55,950 nucleotides of DNA, from positions 1 through 55,950 of the forward strand of contig NZ_JAAGPR010000045.1 of NCBI RefSeq assembly GCF_017104965.1. Direction: 5' to 3'. Shown here in pieces: positions 27,872 through 36,339 of the stretch. The translations under genes were made by a program, and so were the position numbers. This DNA is from Paraburkholderia sp. Ac-20340 (GTDB taxonomy: Bacteria > Pseudomonadota > Gammaproteobacteria > Burkholderiales > Burkholderiaceae). Under the pieces are notes generated by a model. That model was not told the DNA's origin. It worked only from the letters and a program-made list of their open reading frames with translations, and searched no databases. Within the stretch, counting starts at the first letter, position 1; each line of letters opens with the position of its first letter.

Positions 27872-28513
27872 ATGACTACTTCAATTGCGATTGTGGATTA
27901 TGGGATGGGCAACCTGCGTTCGGTCGCCCAGGCGCTGAAACAGGCGGCTCCCGAAGCCGACGTGCAGATCGTCGAGCGCCCGGAAGCGATCCGCGCGGCT
28001 GACCGCGTGGTGCTGCCGGGGCAGGGCGCGATGCCCGACTGCATGCGCAGCCTCGCGGAATCGGGCCTGCAGGACGCCGTGATCGAAGCCTCGCGCAGCA
28101 AGCCGCTGATGGGCGTATGCGTGGGCGAGCAGATGCTGTTCGACTGGAGCGCCGAAGGCGATACGCCGGGTCTCGGCCTGCTGCCGGGCAAAGTGGTGCG
28201 TTTCGAGCTGCAAGGCCAGTTGCAGGACGACGGCTCGCGCTTCAAGGTGCCGCAGATGGGCTGGAACCGTGTGCGCCAGTCGCGCGCGCATGCGCTCTGG
28301 GACGGCGTGCCGGACGACAGCTACTTCTACTTCGTGCACAGCTACTACGTGGTGCCCGCCGATGCGGCGCACACCGTTGGCGAAACGCCGTACGGCGCTG
28401 CCTTTACCTCGGCGGTGGCGCGGGATAACATCTTCGCCACCCAATTCCACCCGGAGAAGAGCGCCGCAGCCGGTCTGCGCGTGTATCGCAACTTCGTCCA
28501 CTGGAACCCGTAA
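27872..28513 (+). CDS. hisH: imidazole glycerol phosphate synthase, glutaminase subunit
   Basis: HisH is the class I glutaminase that feeds ammonia to HisF. The 213-residue protein has the catalytic cysteine in PLMGVCVGEQMLF and the His-Glu pair in ATQFHPEKS. The start is at IAIVDYGMGNLRSV, normal for the family. A 143-bp gap separates it from hisB and contains no gene. The partner hisF is two genes downstream, after hisA. Confidence 0.96.
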   Translation: MTTSIAIVDYGMGNLRSVAQALKQAAPEADVQIVERPEAIRAADRVVLPGQGAMPDCMRSLAESGLQDAVIEASRSKPLMGVCVGEQMLFDWSAEGDTPGLGLLPGKVVRFELQGQLQDDGSRFKVPQMGWNRVRQSRAHALWDGVPDDSYFYFVHSYYVVPADAAHTVGETPYGAAFTSAVARDNIFATQFHPEKSAAAGLRVYRNFVHWNP

Positions 28514-28651
28514 GTCCCTGGCGGCCGCGCCGACTGGTATCGGCAAGGCCGTCGAAAGAGTTGTACTAAACTAGCGAAACGGCGTCGGATCGGGTCTTTT
28601 TTCCGCCGATGCCTGCTGATTCCAACCCCTTCCAGATATCACCCGTTAGCT

Positions 28652-29404
28652 ATGCTGCTGATTCCGGCCATCGATCTCAAAGACGGTCACTGTGTACGCC
28701 TGAAACAAGGCGATATGGACCAGGCGACTATTTTCTCCGAGGAACCGGCGGCCATGGCCCGACATTGGGTCGAGCGCGGCGCACGCCGTCTGCACCTCGT
28801 CGACCTGAATGGCGCCTTCGCGGGCAAGCCGAAGAACGAAGACGCGATCCGCGAAATCATTCGCGAAGTCGGCGACAAGATTCCCGTCCAGCTGGGCGGC
28901 GGTATCCGTGACCTCGACACGATCGAGCGTTACCTCGACGACGGTCTCTCTTACGTCATCATCGGCACGGCTGCGGTGAAGAACCCGGGCTTCCTCCAGG
29001 AAGCGTGCACGGCGTTCGGGGGCCACATCATCGTCGGCCTGGACGCGAAGGACGGCAAGGTTGCCACCGACGGCTGGAGCAAGCTCACCGGCCACGAAGT
29101 CGTGGATCTCGCGCGCAAGTTCGAGGACTACGGCGCCGAATCGATCATCTACACCGACATCGGCCGCGACGGCATGCTGCAAGGCATCAACATCGAAGCG
29201 ACGGTGCGCCTCGCGCGCGCGGTGAAGATTCCGGTGATCGCGAGCGGCGGCCTGTCGAACCTCGCCGATATCGACGCGCTGTGCGAAGTTGAAGACGAAG
29301 GCGTCGAAGGCGTGATCTGCGGCCGTGCGATCTACTCGGGCGACCTCGATTTCGCGGCGGCGCAAACGCGCGCGGACAGCCTGCGCGAATCCGACGACGC
29401 GTAA
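28652..29404 (+). CDS. hisA: phosphoribosylformimino-5-aminoimidazole carboxamide ribotide isomerase
   Basis: HisA isomerises ProFAR to PRFAR, the substrate of HisHF. The 250-residue TIM barrel begins MLLIPAIDLKDGHCVRLKQG, with the catalytic Asp in this strand, and carries the phosphate loops VQLGGGIRD and IASGGLSNLADI. A second catalytic Asp is in YTDIGRDGML. The 138-bp gap after hisH contains a TACTAAACT element near 28563, but I cannot define a promoter. An intrinsic terminator follows directly. Confidence 0.96.
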   Translation: MLLIPAIDLKDGHCVRLKQGDMDQATIFSEEPAAMARHWVERGARRLHLVDLNGAFAGKPKNEDAIREIIREVGDKIPVQLGGGIRDLDTIERYLDDGLSYVIIGTAAVKNPGFLQEACTAFGGHIIVGLDAKDGKVATDGWSKLTGHEVVDLARKFEDYGAESIIYTDIGRDGMLQGINIEATVRLARAVKIPVIASGGLSNLADIDALCEVEDEGVEGVICGRAIYSGDLDFAAAQTRADSLRESDDA

Positions 29405-29417
29405 GCGTCGCGCACAT

Positions 29418-29441
29418 GGCCTCCGTCACTGGAGGCCTTTT
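29418..29441 (+). terminator. intrinsic terminator between hisA and hisF
   Basis: GGCCTCC (29418-29424) and GGAGGCC (29431-29437) form a perfect 7-bp stem with a 6-nt loop, followed by TTTT and GCTTT. Its place inside a biosynthetic cluster is unusual. Confidence 0.6.
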
Positions 29442-29559
29442 GCTTTCTGGCGGCCGCGCATGGTGGACGCTACGCGCGAATTTCGCGACAAGCAGCTCGC
29501 TGCCGTGTCTGGCAGACCGCACCGATAGACAATCACCGACCGGCATCATCGGCAAGATC

Positions 29560-30333
29560 ATGGCTCTACCCAAACGCATCATCCCCTGTCTCGACGTGAC
29601 CGCCGGACGGGTCGTCAAGGGCGTCAATTTCGTCGAGCTGCGCGACGCGGGCGACCCCGTCGAAATCGCGCGCCGCTATGACGAGCAGGGCGCGGACGAA
29701 CTCACCTTCCTCGACATCACCGCGACCTCCGACGGGCGCGATCTGATCCTGCCGATCATCGAAGCGGTGGCCTCGCAGGTCTTCATTCCGCTGACGGTCG
29801 GCGGCGGCGTGCGCGCCGTCACCGATGTGCGCCGCCTGCTCAACGCGGGCGCGGACAAGATCGGCATGAACTCGTCGGCGGTGGCAAACCCGCAACTCGT
29901 GCGCGATGCGGCGGACAAGTACGGCTCGCAGTGCATCGTCGTGGCGATCGACGCCAAGCGTACCTCGGCGCCCGGCGAACCGGCGCGCTGGGAAGTGTTC
30001 ACGCACGGCGGGCGCAAGGCCACGGGCCTCGACGCCGTCGAGTGGGCGCGCAAGATGGCCGAATTCGGCGCGGGCGAAATCCTGCTGACCAGCATGGACC
30101 GCGACGGCACCAAGAGCGGCTTCGACCTCGACCTCACGCGCGCCGTCTCGGACGCAGTGCCGGTGCCCGTGATCGCCTCGGGCGGCGTGGGCGGGCTGCA
30201 GGATCTGGCCGATGGCGTCGTCAAGGGCCACGCCGATGCGGTGCTGGCGGCGAGCATCTTCCACTACGGCCAGCACACCGTCGGCGAAGCGAAGCGCTTC
30301 ATGGCCGATCAGGGCATTTCGGTGAGGATGTAA
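29560..30333 (+). CDS. hisF: imidazole glycerol phosphate synthase, cyclase subunit
   Basis: HisF uses ammonia from HisH to close the imidazole ring, releasing AICAR to purine synthesis. The 257-residue TIM barrel begins MALPKRIIPCLDVTAGRVVK, with the catalytic Asp in CLDV, and the second Asp is in LTSMDRDGTKSG. Phosphate loops are VGGGVRAVTD and IASGGVGGLQD. The reading frame stays open upstream to 29416, but that part is unlike HisF. It may depend on read-through of the terminator at 29418 or on its own promoter. Confidence 0.96.
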   Translation: MALPKRIIPCLDVTAGRVVKGVNFVELRDAGDPVEIARRYDEQGADELTFLDITATSDGRDLILPIIEAVASQVFIPLTVGGGVRAVTDVRRLLNAGADKIGMNSSAVANPQLVRDAADKYGSQCIVVAIDAKRTSAPGEPARWEVFTHGGRKATGLDAVEWARKMAEFGAGEILLTSMDRDGTKSGFDLDLTRAVSDAVPVPVIASGGVGGLQDLADGVVKGHADAVLAASIFHYGQHTVGEAKRFMADQGISVRM

Positions 30334-30337
30334 GGCG

Positions 30338-30754
30338 ATGACCAACACTTCCAGTGAAAACGCGGGCTGGCTCGACAAGGTCAACTGGGACGCCAACGGC
30401 CTCGTGCCGGTGATCGCCCAGGAAGCCACGACCGGCGACGTGCTGATGTTCGCGTGGATGAACCGCGAAGCGCTCGCCAAAACGGTCGAAACGCGCCGCG
30501 CGGTGTACTTCTCGCGCTCGCGCCAGCGCCTGTGGTTCAAGGGCGAGGAATCGGGCCACGTGCAGCACGTGAGCGAGATCCGTCTGGATTGCGACGAAGA
30601 CGTCGTGCTGCTCAAGATCGAGCAGGTGTCCGGCATCGCGTGCCATACGGGCCGCCACTCGTGCTTTTTCCAGCAATTCGAAGGCACCGTCGACGAAGGC
30701 CGCTGGGTCGCCGTCGATCCCGTGCTGAAAGACCCCGAACACATCTACAAATGA
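30338..30754 (+). CDS. hisI: phosphoribosyl-AMP cyclohydrolase
   Basis: HisI opens the adenine ring of phosphoribosyl-AMP, the third pathway step. The 138-residue protein is the stand-alone form. FSRSRQRLWFKGEESGHVQ and the metal-binding Asp/Cys region LDCDEDVVLLKIEQ, followed by GIACHTGRHSCFF, are diagnostic. It starts 4 bp after the hisF stop and overlaps hisE by 4 nt, so hisF-hisI-hisE are tightly coupled. Confidence 0.96.
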   Translation: MTNTSSENAGWLDKVNWDANGLVPVIAQEATTGDVLMFAWMNREALAKTVETRRAVYFSRSRQRLWFKGEESGHVQHVSEIRLDCDEDVVLLKIEQVSGIACHTGRHSCFFQQFEGTVDEGRWVAVDPVLKDPEHIYK

Positions 30755-31119
30755 CGCAACTGAACACTAACGACACGCTGCTGCGCCTCGCAGCCGTGAT
30801 CGACAGCCGCAAGGGCGGCGACCCGGATTCCTCCTACGTGGCGCGCCTGTTCCACAAGGGCGACGACGCGGTGCTCAAGAAGGTCGGCGAAGAAGCCACC
30901 GAAGTCGTGCTGGCCGCGAAGGACGTGCGCCAGGGCGGCGCGCCGAAGGCGCTGGTCGGCGAAATGGCCGATCTGTGGTTCCATTGCCTCGTCACGCTGT
31001 CGCACTTCGACCTGAGCCCCGCCGACGTGCTGGCCGAGCTGGAACGCCGCGAAGGCCTGTCGGGACTGGAAGAGAAGGCACTGCGCAAGAGCCGCGAGCG
31101 CGAGGAAAGCGGCGAGTAA
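30751..31119 (+). CDS. hisE: phosphoribosyl-ATP pyrophosphatase
   Basis: HisE removes pyrophosphate from phosphoribosyl-ATP. This is the stand-alone 122-residue form of the all-alpha NTP pyrophosphatase fold, with the metal-binding residues in KKVGEEATEVVLAAKD and EMADLWFHCLV. It is fused to HisI in many bacteria but here overlaps hisI by only 4 nt. It closes the his cluster; no terminator is clear before the DUF4870-like gene. Confidence 0.95.
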   Translation: MTQLNTNDTLLRLAAVIDSRKGGDPDSSYVARLFHKGDDAVLKKVGEEATEVVLAAKDVRQGGAPKALVGEMADLWFHCLVTLSHFDLSPADVLAELERREGLSGLEEKALRKSREREESGE

Positions 31120-31135
31120 TCTGGCGCTGCTTTGT

Positions 31136-31157
31136 CGTTGCTGCGTCGTTGCTGCGT
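31136..31157 (+). repeat. 11-bp tandem duplication after hisE
   Basis: CGTTGCTGCGT occurs twice in direct succession, in a short-repeat-rich stretch of 31130-31175 between hisE and the next gene. Confidence 0.6.
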
Positions 31158-31268
31158 GATCGCTTCGTTGCGGGATCGCCGCGCAGGCAACCGGTTTCGA
31201 GTAGGCTTGTCGAAAGCATCGAGGCCCGTCCACTCCGGACGGGCGTCTGTCGACAGGAGACACCACGC

Positions 31269-31661
31269 ATGTCCACGTCCGGCGGTTATCCGCCTCCCGC
31301 CTTGCGCGATTCGCTCGATGCGGATCGTCTGCGCAGCCTGCGCACCCTCACGCACGTGCTTTACGGCCTGTACGCGTTTTACTGGCTAACGGGCGGCGTG
31401 ACCGTGCTGGTGGCGATCATCATCAACTACCTCAAGCGCGACGAAGCCGCCGGCACGCCGTACGAGCGGCATTTCACCTGGCAGATCCGCACTTTCTGGT
31501 ACGGGCTGGCGGGACACCTGATCGGCATTGCGCTGTTCGTCGTGGTGATCGGCATTCCAATTCTGTGGGCTGTCGCAATCTGGACGTTGTACCGTATCAT
31601 CAAAGGCTGGCTGTATCTGCACGACAACAAGCCGCTGGCCGATCCGCGCGCGTGGTTTTGA
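31269..31661 (+). CDS. DUF4870-like membrane protein
   Basis: This 130-residue protein has two to three hydrophobic segments (LTHVLYGLYAFYWLTGGVTV, a second near residue 70-95, and a third around ILWAVAIWTLYRIIKGWLYL). YERHFTWQIRTFWYGL between helices is characteristic of DUF4870-type proteins found in many proteobacteria, whose role is not known. An AGGAGA ribosome site fixes the start. It lies between hisE and the HIT gene and may be read from the his operon. Confidence 0.8.
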   Translation: MSTSGGYPPPALRDSLDADRLRSLRTLTHVLYGLYAFYWLTGGVTVLVAIIINYLKRDEAAGTPYERHFTWQIRTFWYGLAGHLIGIALFVVVIGIPILWAVAIWTLYRIIKGWLYLHDNKPLADPRAWF

Positions 31662-31691
31662 TCCCGCGCCGGGCGCCCGCCTGGGAGCCTC

Positions 31692-32060
31692 ATGAGTCAC
31701 GACCGCAGCACCTGTCTTTTTTGCAAGATCGCCGACGGCCTGATCCCGAGCACGCGCGTCTATGAAGACGACGAGTTCGTCGCGTTTCGCGACATCCGGC
31801 CCGCCGCGCAGACCCACGTGCTGGTGATCCCGCGCGAACATATCTCGACCCTCGCCGATTGCGGTGAAAACGAGGCTCCGCTGCTTGGTAGAATGTTCGT
31901 GCTGGTGGCGCGGCTCGCCAGGGATCTGGGCGTGTCGTACACCGGCGGCGATACCGGTTTTCGCACCGTAGTGAATACGGGTCCGGGCGGCGGTCAGGAG
32001 GTGTATCACCTGCACGCGCATCTGCTGGCGGGGCCGCGTCCGTGGCAGCGCATGGGCTGA
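31692..32060 (+). CDS. HIT-family hydrolase (HinT-like)
   Basis: This 122-residue histidine-triad protein has the active-site motif HLHAHLLAG near its C-terminus and the N-terminal FCKIADGLIPSTRVYEDD typical of HinT. HinT enzymes hydrolyse adenosine phosphoramidates and related aminoacyl-AMP adducts. A GGGAG ribosome site is present. The gene order his-HIT-tat is common in beta-proteobacteria, which supports the call, but its link to histidine synthesis is not established. Confidence 0.92.
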   Translation: MSHDRSTCLFCKIADGLIPSTRVYEDDEFVAFRDIRPAAQTHVLVIPREHISTLADCGENEAPLLGRMFVLVARLARDLGVSYTGGDTGFRTVVNTGPGGGQEVYHLHAHLLAGPRPWQRMG

Positions 32061-32228
32061 ACGCCCGGCACGCTCACAGGCGATTCTGAAAAGGCGGCTG
32101 AAAGAGGGCAGAATGCCACGCAGCCGAAATACCTTAAAGGCAACATTCCAGACGTGAAGCGCGTTCGTGCGCCAACGTTTTCTCGCTGTGCATGACGCAT
32201 GGCGTCGGGGTTAAGGAGAGTTTTGATC

Positions 32229-32471
32229 ATGGGTTCGTTGAGCATCTGGCACTGGCTGATCGTGTTGTTGATCGTGGCGCTTGTCTTCGGGACGAAGAAA
32301 CTGCGCAATATCGGCAGCGATCTGGGCGGTGCGGTGAAGGGCTTCAAGGAAGGCATGCGCGACGGCGAAGAGTCGGGCGCGGATGCGCAAAAGCGCGAAT
32401 TGCCCAAGACTGGCGACACGGTCGACGTCGACGCCAAGGACAAGACGCCGCGTTCGAACGACTTCCGTTAA
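32229..32471 (+). CDS. tatA: twin-arginine translocase subunit TatA
   Basis: TatA forms the variable-size pore of the twin-arginine pathway. The 80-residue protein has one N-terminal membrane helix (WHWLIVLLIVALVFGTKKL), the conserved FGTKKLRNIGSDLG hinge and an amphipathic helix ending near residue 45, then a charged tail. A strong AAGGAGAG ribosome site sets the start; an in-frame upstream start is not needed. It is first in tatABC, with 168 bp of non-coding sequence upstream. Confidence 0.95.
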   Translation: MGSLSIWHWLIVLLIVALVFGTKKLRNIGSDLGGAVKGFKEGMRDGEESGADAQKRELPKTGDTVDVDAKDKTPRSNDFR

Positions 32472-32559
32472 TCGCGGTTTTGTCGTTTCCCGCTTGTTCT
32501 CGCGTGATTCCCGCGTGTTCCTGTTTGTTTCGCTCCAAGGCTGACGGAAAGCTCCATTC

Positions 32560-33141
32560 ATGCTCGATCTGGGTCTAACCAAGATGGCGCTGATCGGCGT
32601 CGTCGCGCTGGTCGTTCTCGGACCGGAGCGGCTGCCGCGCGTCGCACGCACGGCGGGCGCCCTGTTCGGCCGCGCGCAGCGCTACATCAACGACGTCAAG
32701 GCGGAAGTCACGCGTGAGATCGAACTGGACGAACTGCGCCGCATGAAGGGCGAGTTCGAACAGGCTGCGCAGAACGTCGAGAAAAACGTTCACGAGAATC
32801 TGCGCAAGCACGAAACCGATCTGAACGACGCCTGGAATCAGGGCACCAGCGTTTCGCCCAGCATCGCGGGCGGCGCCGATCCCGCCGATGCTTCCGTGGC
32901 TTCGCTCGAAGGCGCGGCATTCAATAGCGCCAGCATCGCCGATGGTTCCAGCGCTAGCGCATGGCGCTCCGGCAACGCCGGCGCCGTCACCGCCAAACGC
33001 AAGAACTGGCGCGTCAAGCAAAGCGCGGCGCCGGTCTGGTACAAGCGCGCGACGCTGCGGCGCACGCGCGTGCAGTCGGGCGCCGCGCGCGTCGCGCAGC
33101 ACACGCCGGCCAGCCTGCGCCGTCCGGTGCGTTTCTTCTGA
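32560..33141 (+). CDS. tatB: twin-arginine translocase subunit TatB
   Basis: TatB binds Tat substrates together with TatC. The 193-residue protein has the short membrane helix and LGPERLPRVARTAG hinge at the N-terminus, followed by a long amphipathic helix (residues 35-95) and a variable Ala/Ser-rich to basic tail ending RRPVRFF. The Glu in GPERLP is typical of TatB rather than TatA. It lies 88 bp after tatA and 57 bp before tatC. Confidence 0.95.
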   Translation: MLDLGLTKMALIGVVALVVLGPERLPRVARTAGALFGRAQRYINDVKAEVTREIELDELRRMKGEFEQAAQNVEKNVHENLRKHETDLNDAWNQGTSVSPSIAGGADPADASVASLEGAAFNSASIADGSSASAWRSGNAGAVTAKRKNWRVKQSAAPVWYKRATLRRTRVQSGAARVAQHTPASLRRPVRFF

Positions 33142-33198
33142 CGTGCCAATGCCCCATTCGAGTTTGAACTTGTCCATCTCCAACCCCCGAGGGCCGGT

Positions 33199-33978
33199 GT
33201 GAGCGACCCCCAACAAAAACAGGACGAGGGCACTGAAGAGACCTTCATCTCGCACCTCGTCGAATTGCGCGACCGCATCATGCGCGCGGGCATTGCCGTG
33301 ATCGTGGTGTTCGTCGGTCTCGTCTACTGGGCGCCGGATATCTTCAAGCTGCTGGCGCGCCCGCTCATGAACAACTTGCCGAAGGACGGCAAGATGATCG
33401 TCACCGACGTCACCGGCTCGTTCTTCGTGCCGATGAAAGTGACGATGCTCGTCGCCTTCGTGATCGCGCTGCCGGTCGTGCTCTACCAGATCTGGGCGTT
33501 CGTGGCGCCCGGTCTCTATCAGCACGAGAAGAAGCTGGTCGCGCCGCTGGTGGCGAGCAGCTACACGCTGTTCCTGTGCGGCATGGCCTTCGCGTACTTC
33601 GTGGTGTTTCCGACCATCTTCCGCGTGATGGCGCACTACAACGCGCCGCTGGGCGCGGAAATGACCACCGATATCGACAATTACCTGAGCTTCGTGCTGA
33701 CGATGTTCATCGCGTTCGGCGTGACTTTCGAGGTGCCGATCGTCGTTGTGATTCTCGTGCGCATGGGCCTCGTGACGGTCAAGAAGCTCAAGGAAGTGCG
33801 GCCGTATGTGATCGTCGGCGCGTTTATCATCGCGGCCGTCGTGACGCCGCCTGACGTGTTCTCGCAACTGATCCTCGCGCTGCCGCTGATCGTGCTGTAC
33901 GAACTGGGCATCATCGCTGCGCGGATCTTTATCGGCACCGGCGAGAAAGCGCCGGACGAGAGCGAAGCGACCAGCTGA
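33199..33978 (+). CDS. tatC: twin-arginine translocase subunit TatC
   Basis: TatC is the polytopic receptor that recognises the twin-arginine motif. The 259-residue protein has six predicted helices. TFISHLVELRDRIMRA at the N-terminus and YQIWAFVAPGLYQHEKK in the first periplasmic to cytoplasmic region are family signatures; F(A)FGVTFEVPI is also present. The start is GTG with GAGGG upstream. A strong bidirectional terminator follows the gene. Confidence 0.96.
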   Translation: MSDPQQKQDEGTEETFISHLVELRDRIMRAGIAVIVVFVGLVYWAPDIFKLLARPLMNNLPKDGKMIVTDVTGSFFVPMKVTMLVAFVIALPVVLYQIWAFVAPGLYQHEKKLVAPLVASSYTLFLCGMAFAYFVVFPTIFRVMAHYNAPLGAEMTTDIDNYLSFVLTMFIAFGVTFEVPIVVVILVRMGLVTVKKLKEVRPYVIVGAFIIAAVVTPPDVFSQLILALPLIVLYELGIIAARIFIGTGEKAPDESEATS

Positions 33979-34003
33979 CCGGCACGCCCGGATCGACAAG
34001 GAA

Positions 34004-34037
34004 AAAAGCCCGCGAACAGCGCTGTTCGCGGGCTTTT
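34004..34037. terminator. bidirectional terminator, tatC / DegS-like protease
   Basis: AAAAGCCCGCGAACAGC and its perfect complement form a 17-bp stem without unpaired loop bases in the drawn form, with A-rich and T-rich ends. It serves both converging genes. Confidence 0.9.
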
Positions 34038-34070
34038 GTCTTATTGCGTTTGCCGATGAGGGCGGCGGTC

Positions 34071-35288
34071 TCAACCGCCGTCGTCTTCGCCTTCGCCGTC
34101 TTCGTTGGCGGGCTGTTTGGGCGGCGGCGGGCGCTTGCCGATCGTCACGTCGAGGTCCATGTCCTTGTTCTTGCGTACGAGGTGGACCTTGGCGTCGGTG
34201 CCCGGTTTGATCTGCGCGATCACGTTCAGGAGGCGCGTGGTGTCGGTGATTTCCTCGCCGTTGACGGACAGCAGGATGTCGCCCGGCTTGATGCCGGCCT
34301 TGTCCGCCGGGCCGCCTTGCAGCACGCCCGCGACGATCGCGCCCGACTTCTGGTTGATGCCGAACGATTCGGCGATTTCGGGCGTGAGATCCTGCGGTTC
34401 GACGCCGATCCAGCCGCGCGTGACCGAACCCGTCGTGATGATGCTTTCCAGCACGCTGCGCGCCGTGGACACCGGAATCGCGAAGCCGATACCCAGCGAG
34501 CCGCCCGAGCGCGAGTAGATGGCGGTATTGATGCCGAGCAGGTTGCCGTTCACGTCGACGAGCGCGCCGCCCGAGTTGCCGGGGTTGATCGGCGCATCGG
34601 TCTGGATGAAGTTCTCGAAGGTATTGATGCCGAGGTGATTGCGCCCGAGCGCGCTGATGATGCCCATCGTCACCGTCTGGCCCACGCCGAACGGATTGCC
34701 GATGGCGAGCACGACGTCGCCCACGCGGGTCTGATCCATGCGGCCGAGCGTGATGGTCGGCAGGTTCGGCAGGTTGATCTTGAGCACCGCGAGGTCGGTT
34801 TCCGGGTCGATGCCGATCACCTTCGCATTGGTGGTGCGGCCATCGGACAGGGCGATTTCGATCTGATCCGCGCCGTCGATCACGTGCTGGTTCGTTAGAA
34901 TGTAACCGTCCGGACTCACAATGACGCCCGAGCCGAGATTCGCCGCAGGCTGTTCCTGCTGCTTGTTGTTCTTGTTGCGATCGCCGAAGAAGTAGCGGAA
35001 TAGCGGGTCGTTCTGGCGCGGATCGGGCGGCAGCGAGCCATCCTTGCTCGAGAACACGTTGACGACCGCGGGCATCGCCTTCTGGGCGGCATCCGCGTAG
35101 GAGCCCTGGGCGGAACCGCCGCCGATGCCCGGCGCTACCTCGCGTAGCGCGACGATCGGCTCGGCGAGCTGCTTGCCGAATTGCCCCTGGTGCTGAAGCC
35201 ATTGCGGCTTGAGCGTCGCGATGATGAACATCAACGCCAGCAGGACCGTCACCGCCTGGGCGAAGAACAGCCAAAAGCGTCTAAGCAT
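34071..35288 (-). CDS. periplasmic trypsin-like serine protease with one PDZ domain (DegS/DegQ family)
   Basis: This 405-residue protein has an N-terminal membrane anchor (FWLFFAQAVTVLLALMFIIA), a trypsin-like domain with the catalytic triad in ILTNQHV, PETDLAVLK and NPGNSGGALV, and a single PDZ domain after GWIGVEPQDLTPEIAES. One PDZ and an uncleaved anchor fit DegS, the sensor protease for sigma-E control, better than two-PDZ DegP. The C-terminus is acidic (GEGEDDGG). It diverges from the NIF3 gene with only 19 bp between the starts. Confidence 0.9.
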   Translation of the reverse strand: MLRRFWLFFAQAVTVLLALMFIIATLKPQWLQHQGQFGKQLAEPIVALREVAPGIGGGSAQGSYADAAQKAMPAVVNVFSSKDGSLPPDPRQNDPLFRYFFGDRNKNNKQQEQPAANLGSGVIVSPDGYILTNQHVIDGADQIEIALSDGRTTNAKVIGIDPETDLAVLKINLPNLPTITLGRMDQTRVGDVVLAIGNPFGVGQTVTMGIISALGRNHLGINTFENFIQTDAPINPGNSGGALVDVNGNLLGINTAIYSRSGGSLGIGFAIPVSTARSVLESIITTGSVTRGWIGVEPQDLTPEIAESFGINQKSGAIVAGVLQGGPADKAGIKPGDILLSVNGEEITDTTRLLNVIAQIKPGTDAKVHLVRKNKDMDLDVTIGKRPPPPKQPANEDGEGEDDGG

Positions 35289-35307
35289 CTGAAGATTAGA
35301 GGATTAT

Positions 35308-36054
35308 ATGGATCGGATCGAACTGGAATTGTATCTGAACAATCTTCTGGAAACCGCGCGGTTCAAGGACTACTGCCCCAATGGCCTGCAGGTGGAAGGC
35401 CGGCGGCGCGTGGAGAAGATCGCCACCGGTGTGACCGCTTCGCTGGCTTTTCTCGAAGCCGCACTGGAATGGGGCGCGGACGCCGTCCTCGTTCACCACG
35501 GTTATTTCTGGAAGAACGAAGCGCCGCAGATCACGGGCCGCAAATATCAGCGCCTGAAGACGTTGCTCGCCAACGACCTTAACCTGTTTGCGTATCACCT
35601 GCCGCTGGATTGCCACCCGGAACTGGGCAATAACGCGCAGTTGGGCGCGAAATTCGGCTGGAATGGCGAACAACGCTTTGGCGAGCAGAACCTTGGCTGG
35701 ATGGCCACGCTGCCCATGCCGATCACGCTCGCGCACTTTACCGCCGAGGTCGAACAGACGCTCGGCCGCACGCCGCTCGTGCTGGGCGACCCGGACTGGC
35801 AGATTCGCCGCGTGGCGTGGTGCACGGGCGCTGCGCAAAGCCTGTTCGATTCCGCCATCGACGCGGGCGCCGATGTCTTCCTCACCGGCGAGATCTCCGA
35901 GCAGACCACCCACACGGCCGCCGAAAGCGGCGTGGCGTTCCTCGCGGCCGGTCATCATGCGACCGAGCGCTTCGGCGTGCAGGCCGTGGGCACGCATCTC
36001 TCCGAAGCCTTCGACATCGAGCATCTGTTCATCGATATTCATAACCCGGTCTGA
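35308..36054 (+). CDS. NIF3-like dinuclear metal centre protein
   Basis: This 248-residue protein belongs to the NIF3/YbgI family (E. coli YbgI), which forms hexameric toroids with a two-metal site and may hydrolyse cyclic imide or nucleotide-like compounds; the role is unsettled. Metal ligands appear in AVLVHHGYFWKNE and, near the C-terminus, FLAAGHHATERFG. CPNGLQVEG near the N-terminus is another signature. It is divergent from the DegS-like gene, so its promoter must lie inside that gene. Confidence 0.9.
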   Translation: MDRIELELYLNNLLETARFKDYCPNGLQVEGRRRVEKIATGVTASLAFLEAALEWGADAVLVHHGYFWKNEAPQITGRKYQRLKTLLANDLNLFAYHLPLDCHPELGNNAQLGAKFGWNGEQRFGEQNLGWMATLPMPITLAHFTAEVEQTLGRTPLVLGDPDWQIRRVAWCTGAAQSLFDSAIDAGADVFLTGEISEQTTHTAAESGVAFLAAGHHATERFGVQAVGTHLSEAFDIEHLFIDIHNPV

Positions 36055-36339
36055 GCATCGGGTCCGATGCGGGTTTTAGATTCATCGCGCATAAAAATCG
36101 CTTCGCCCGGTCCTTCGTGGCGAAGCGCATTGCGTTTATGTATTCGCCGGGCATTTACAAAAGCAAAAGAAAATGGCCCCGTTTCTTCGGGGAAAACCCC
36201 GAGATATCAAGGACTTCGGGCGCTTTCTGGTAACCGCCCCTTGTAAATGGCAACTCCATTCGAGCACACTAGCGTTCGGCAGCACCGCGGGTAAGCAACG
36301 GCGTGACGGAAAAATCCAACTCAGAAGTGGGGCGATGTG
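36055..36339. other. leader region of the petABC operon
   Basis: It contains a CGCTTCGCC/GGCGAAGCG hairpin (36099-36127) without a good T-tract, a CCCCG-TTTCTT-CGGGG hairpin near 36177, and ATTTACAA (36153) with its inverted copy TTGTAAAT (36241). I cannot define the pet promoter. No coding sequence is seen. Confidence 0.5.

Noticed and set aside
32575..35274. Open frame of 899 codons on the minus strand opposite tatB and tatC and in another frame of the protease gene
   Set aside because: It has the wrong frame for the protease and is antisense to clear tat genes.
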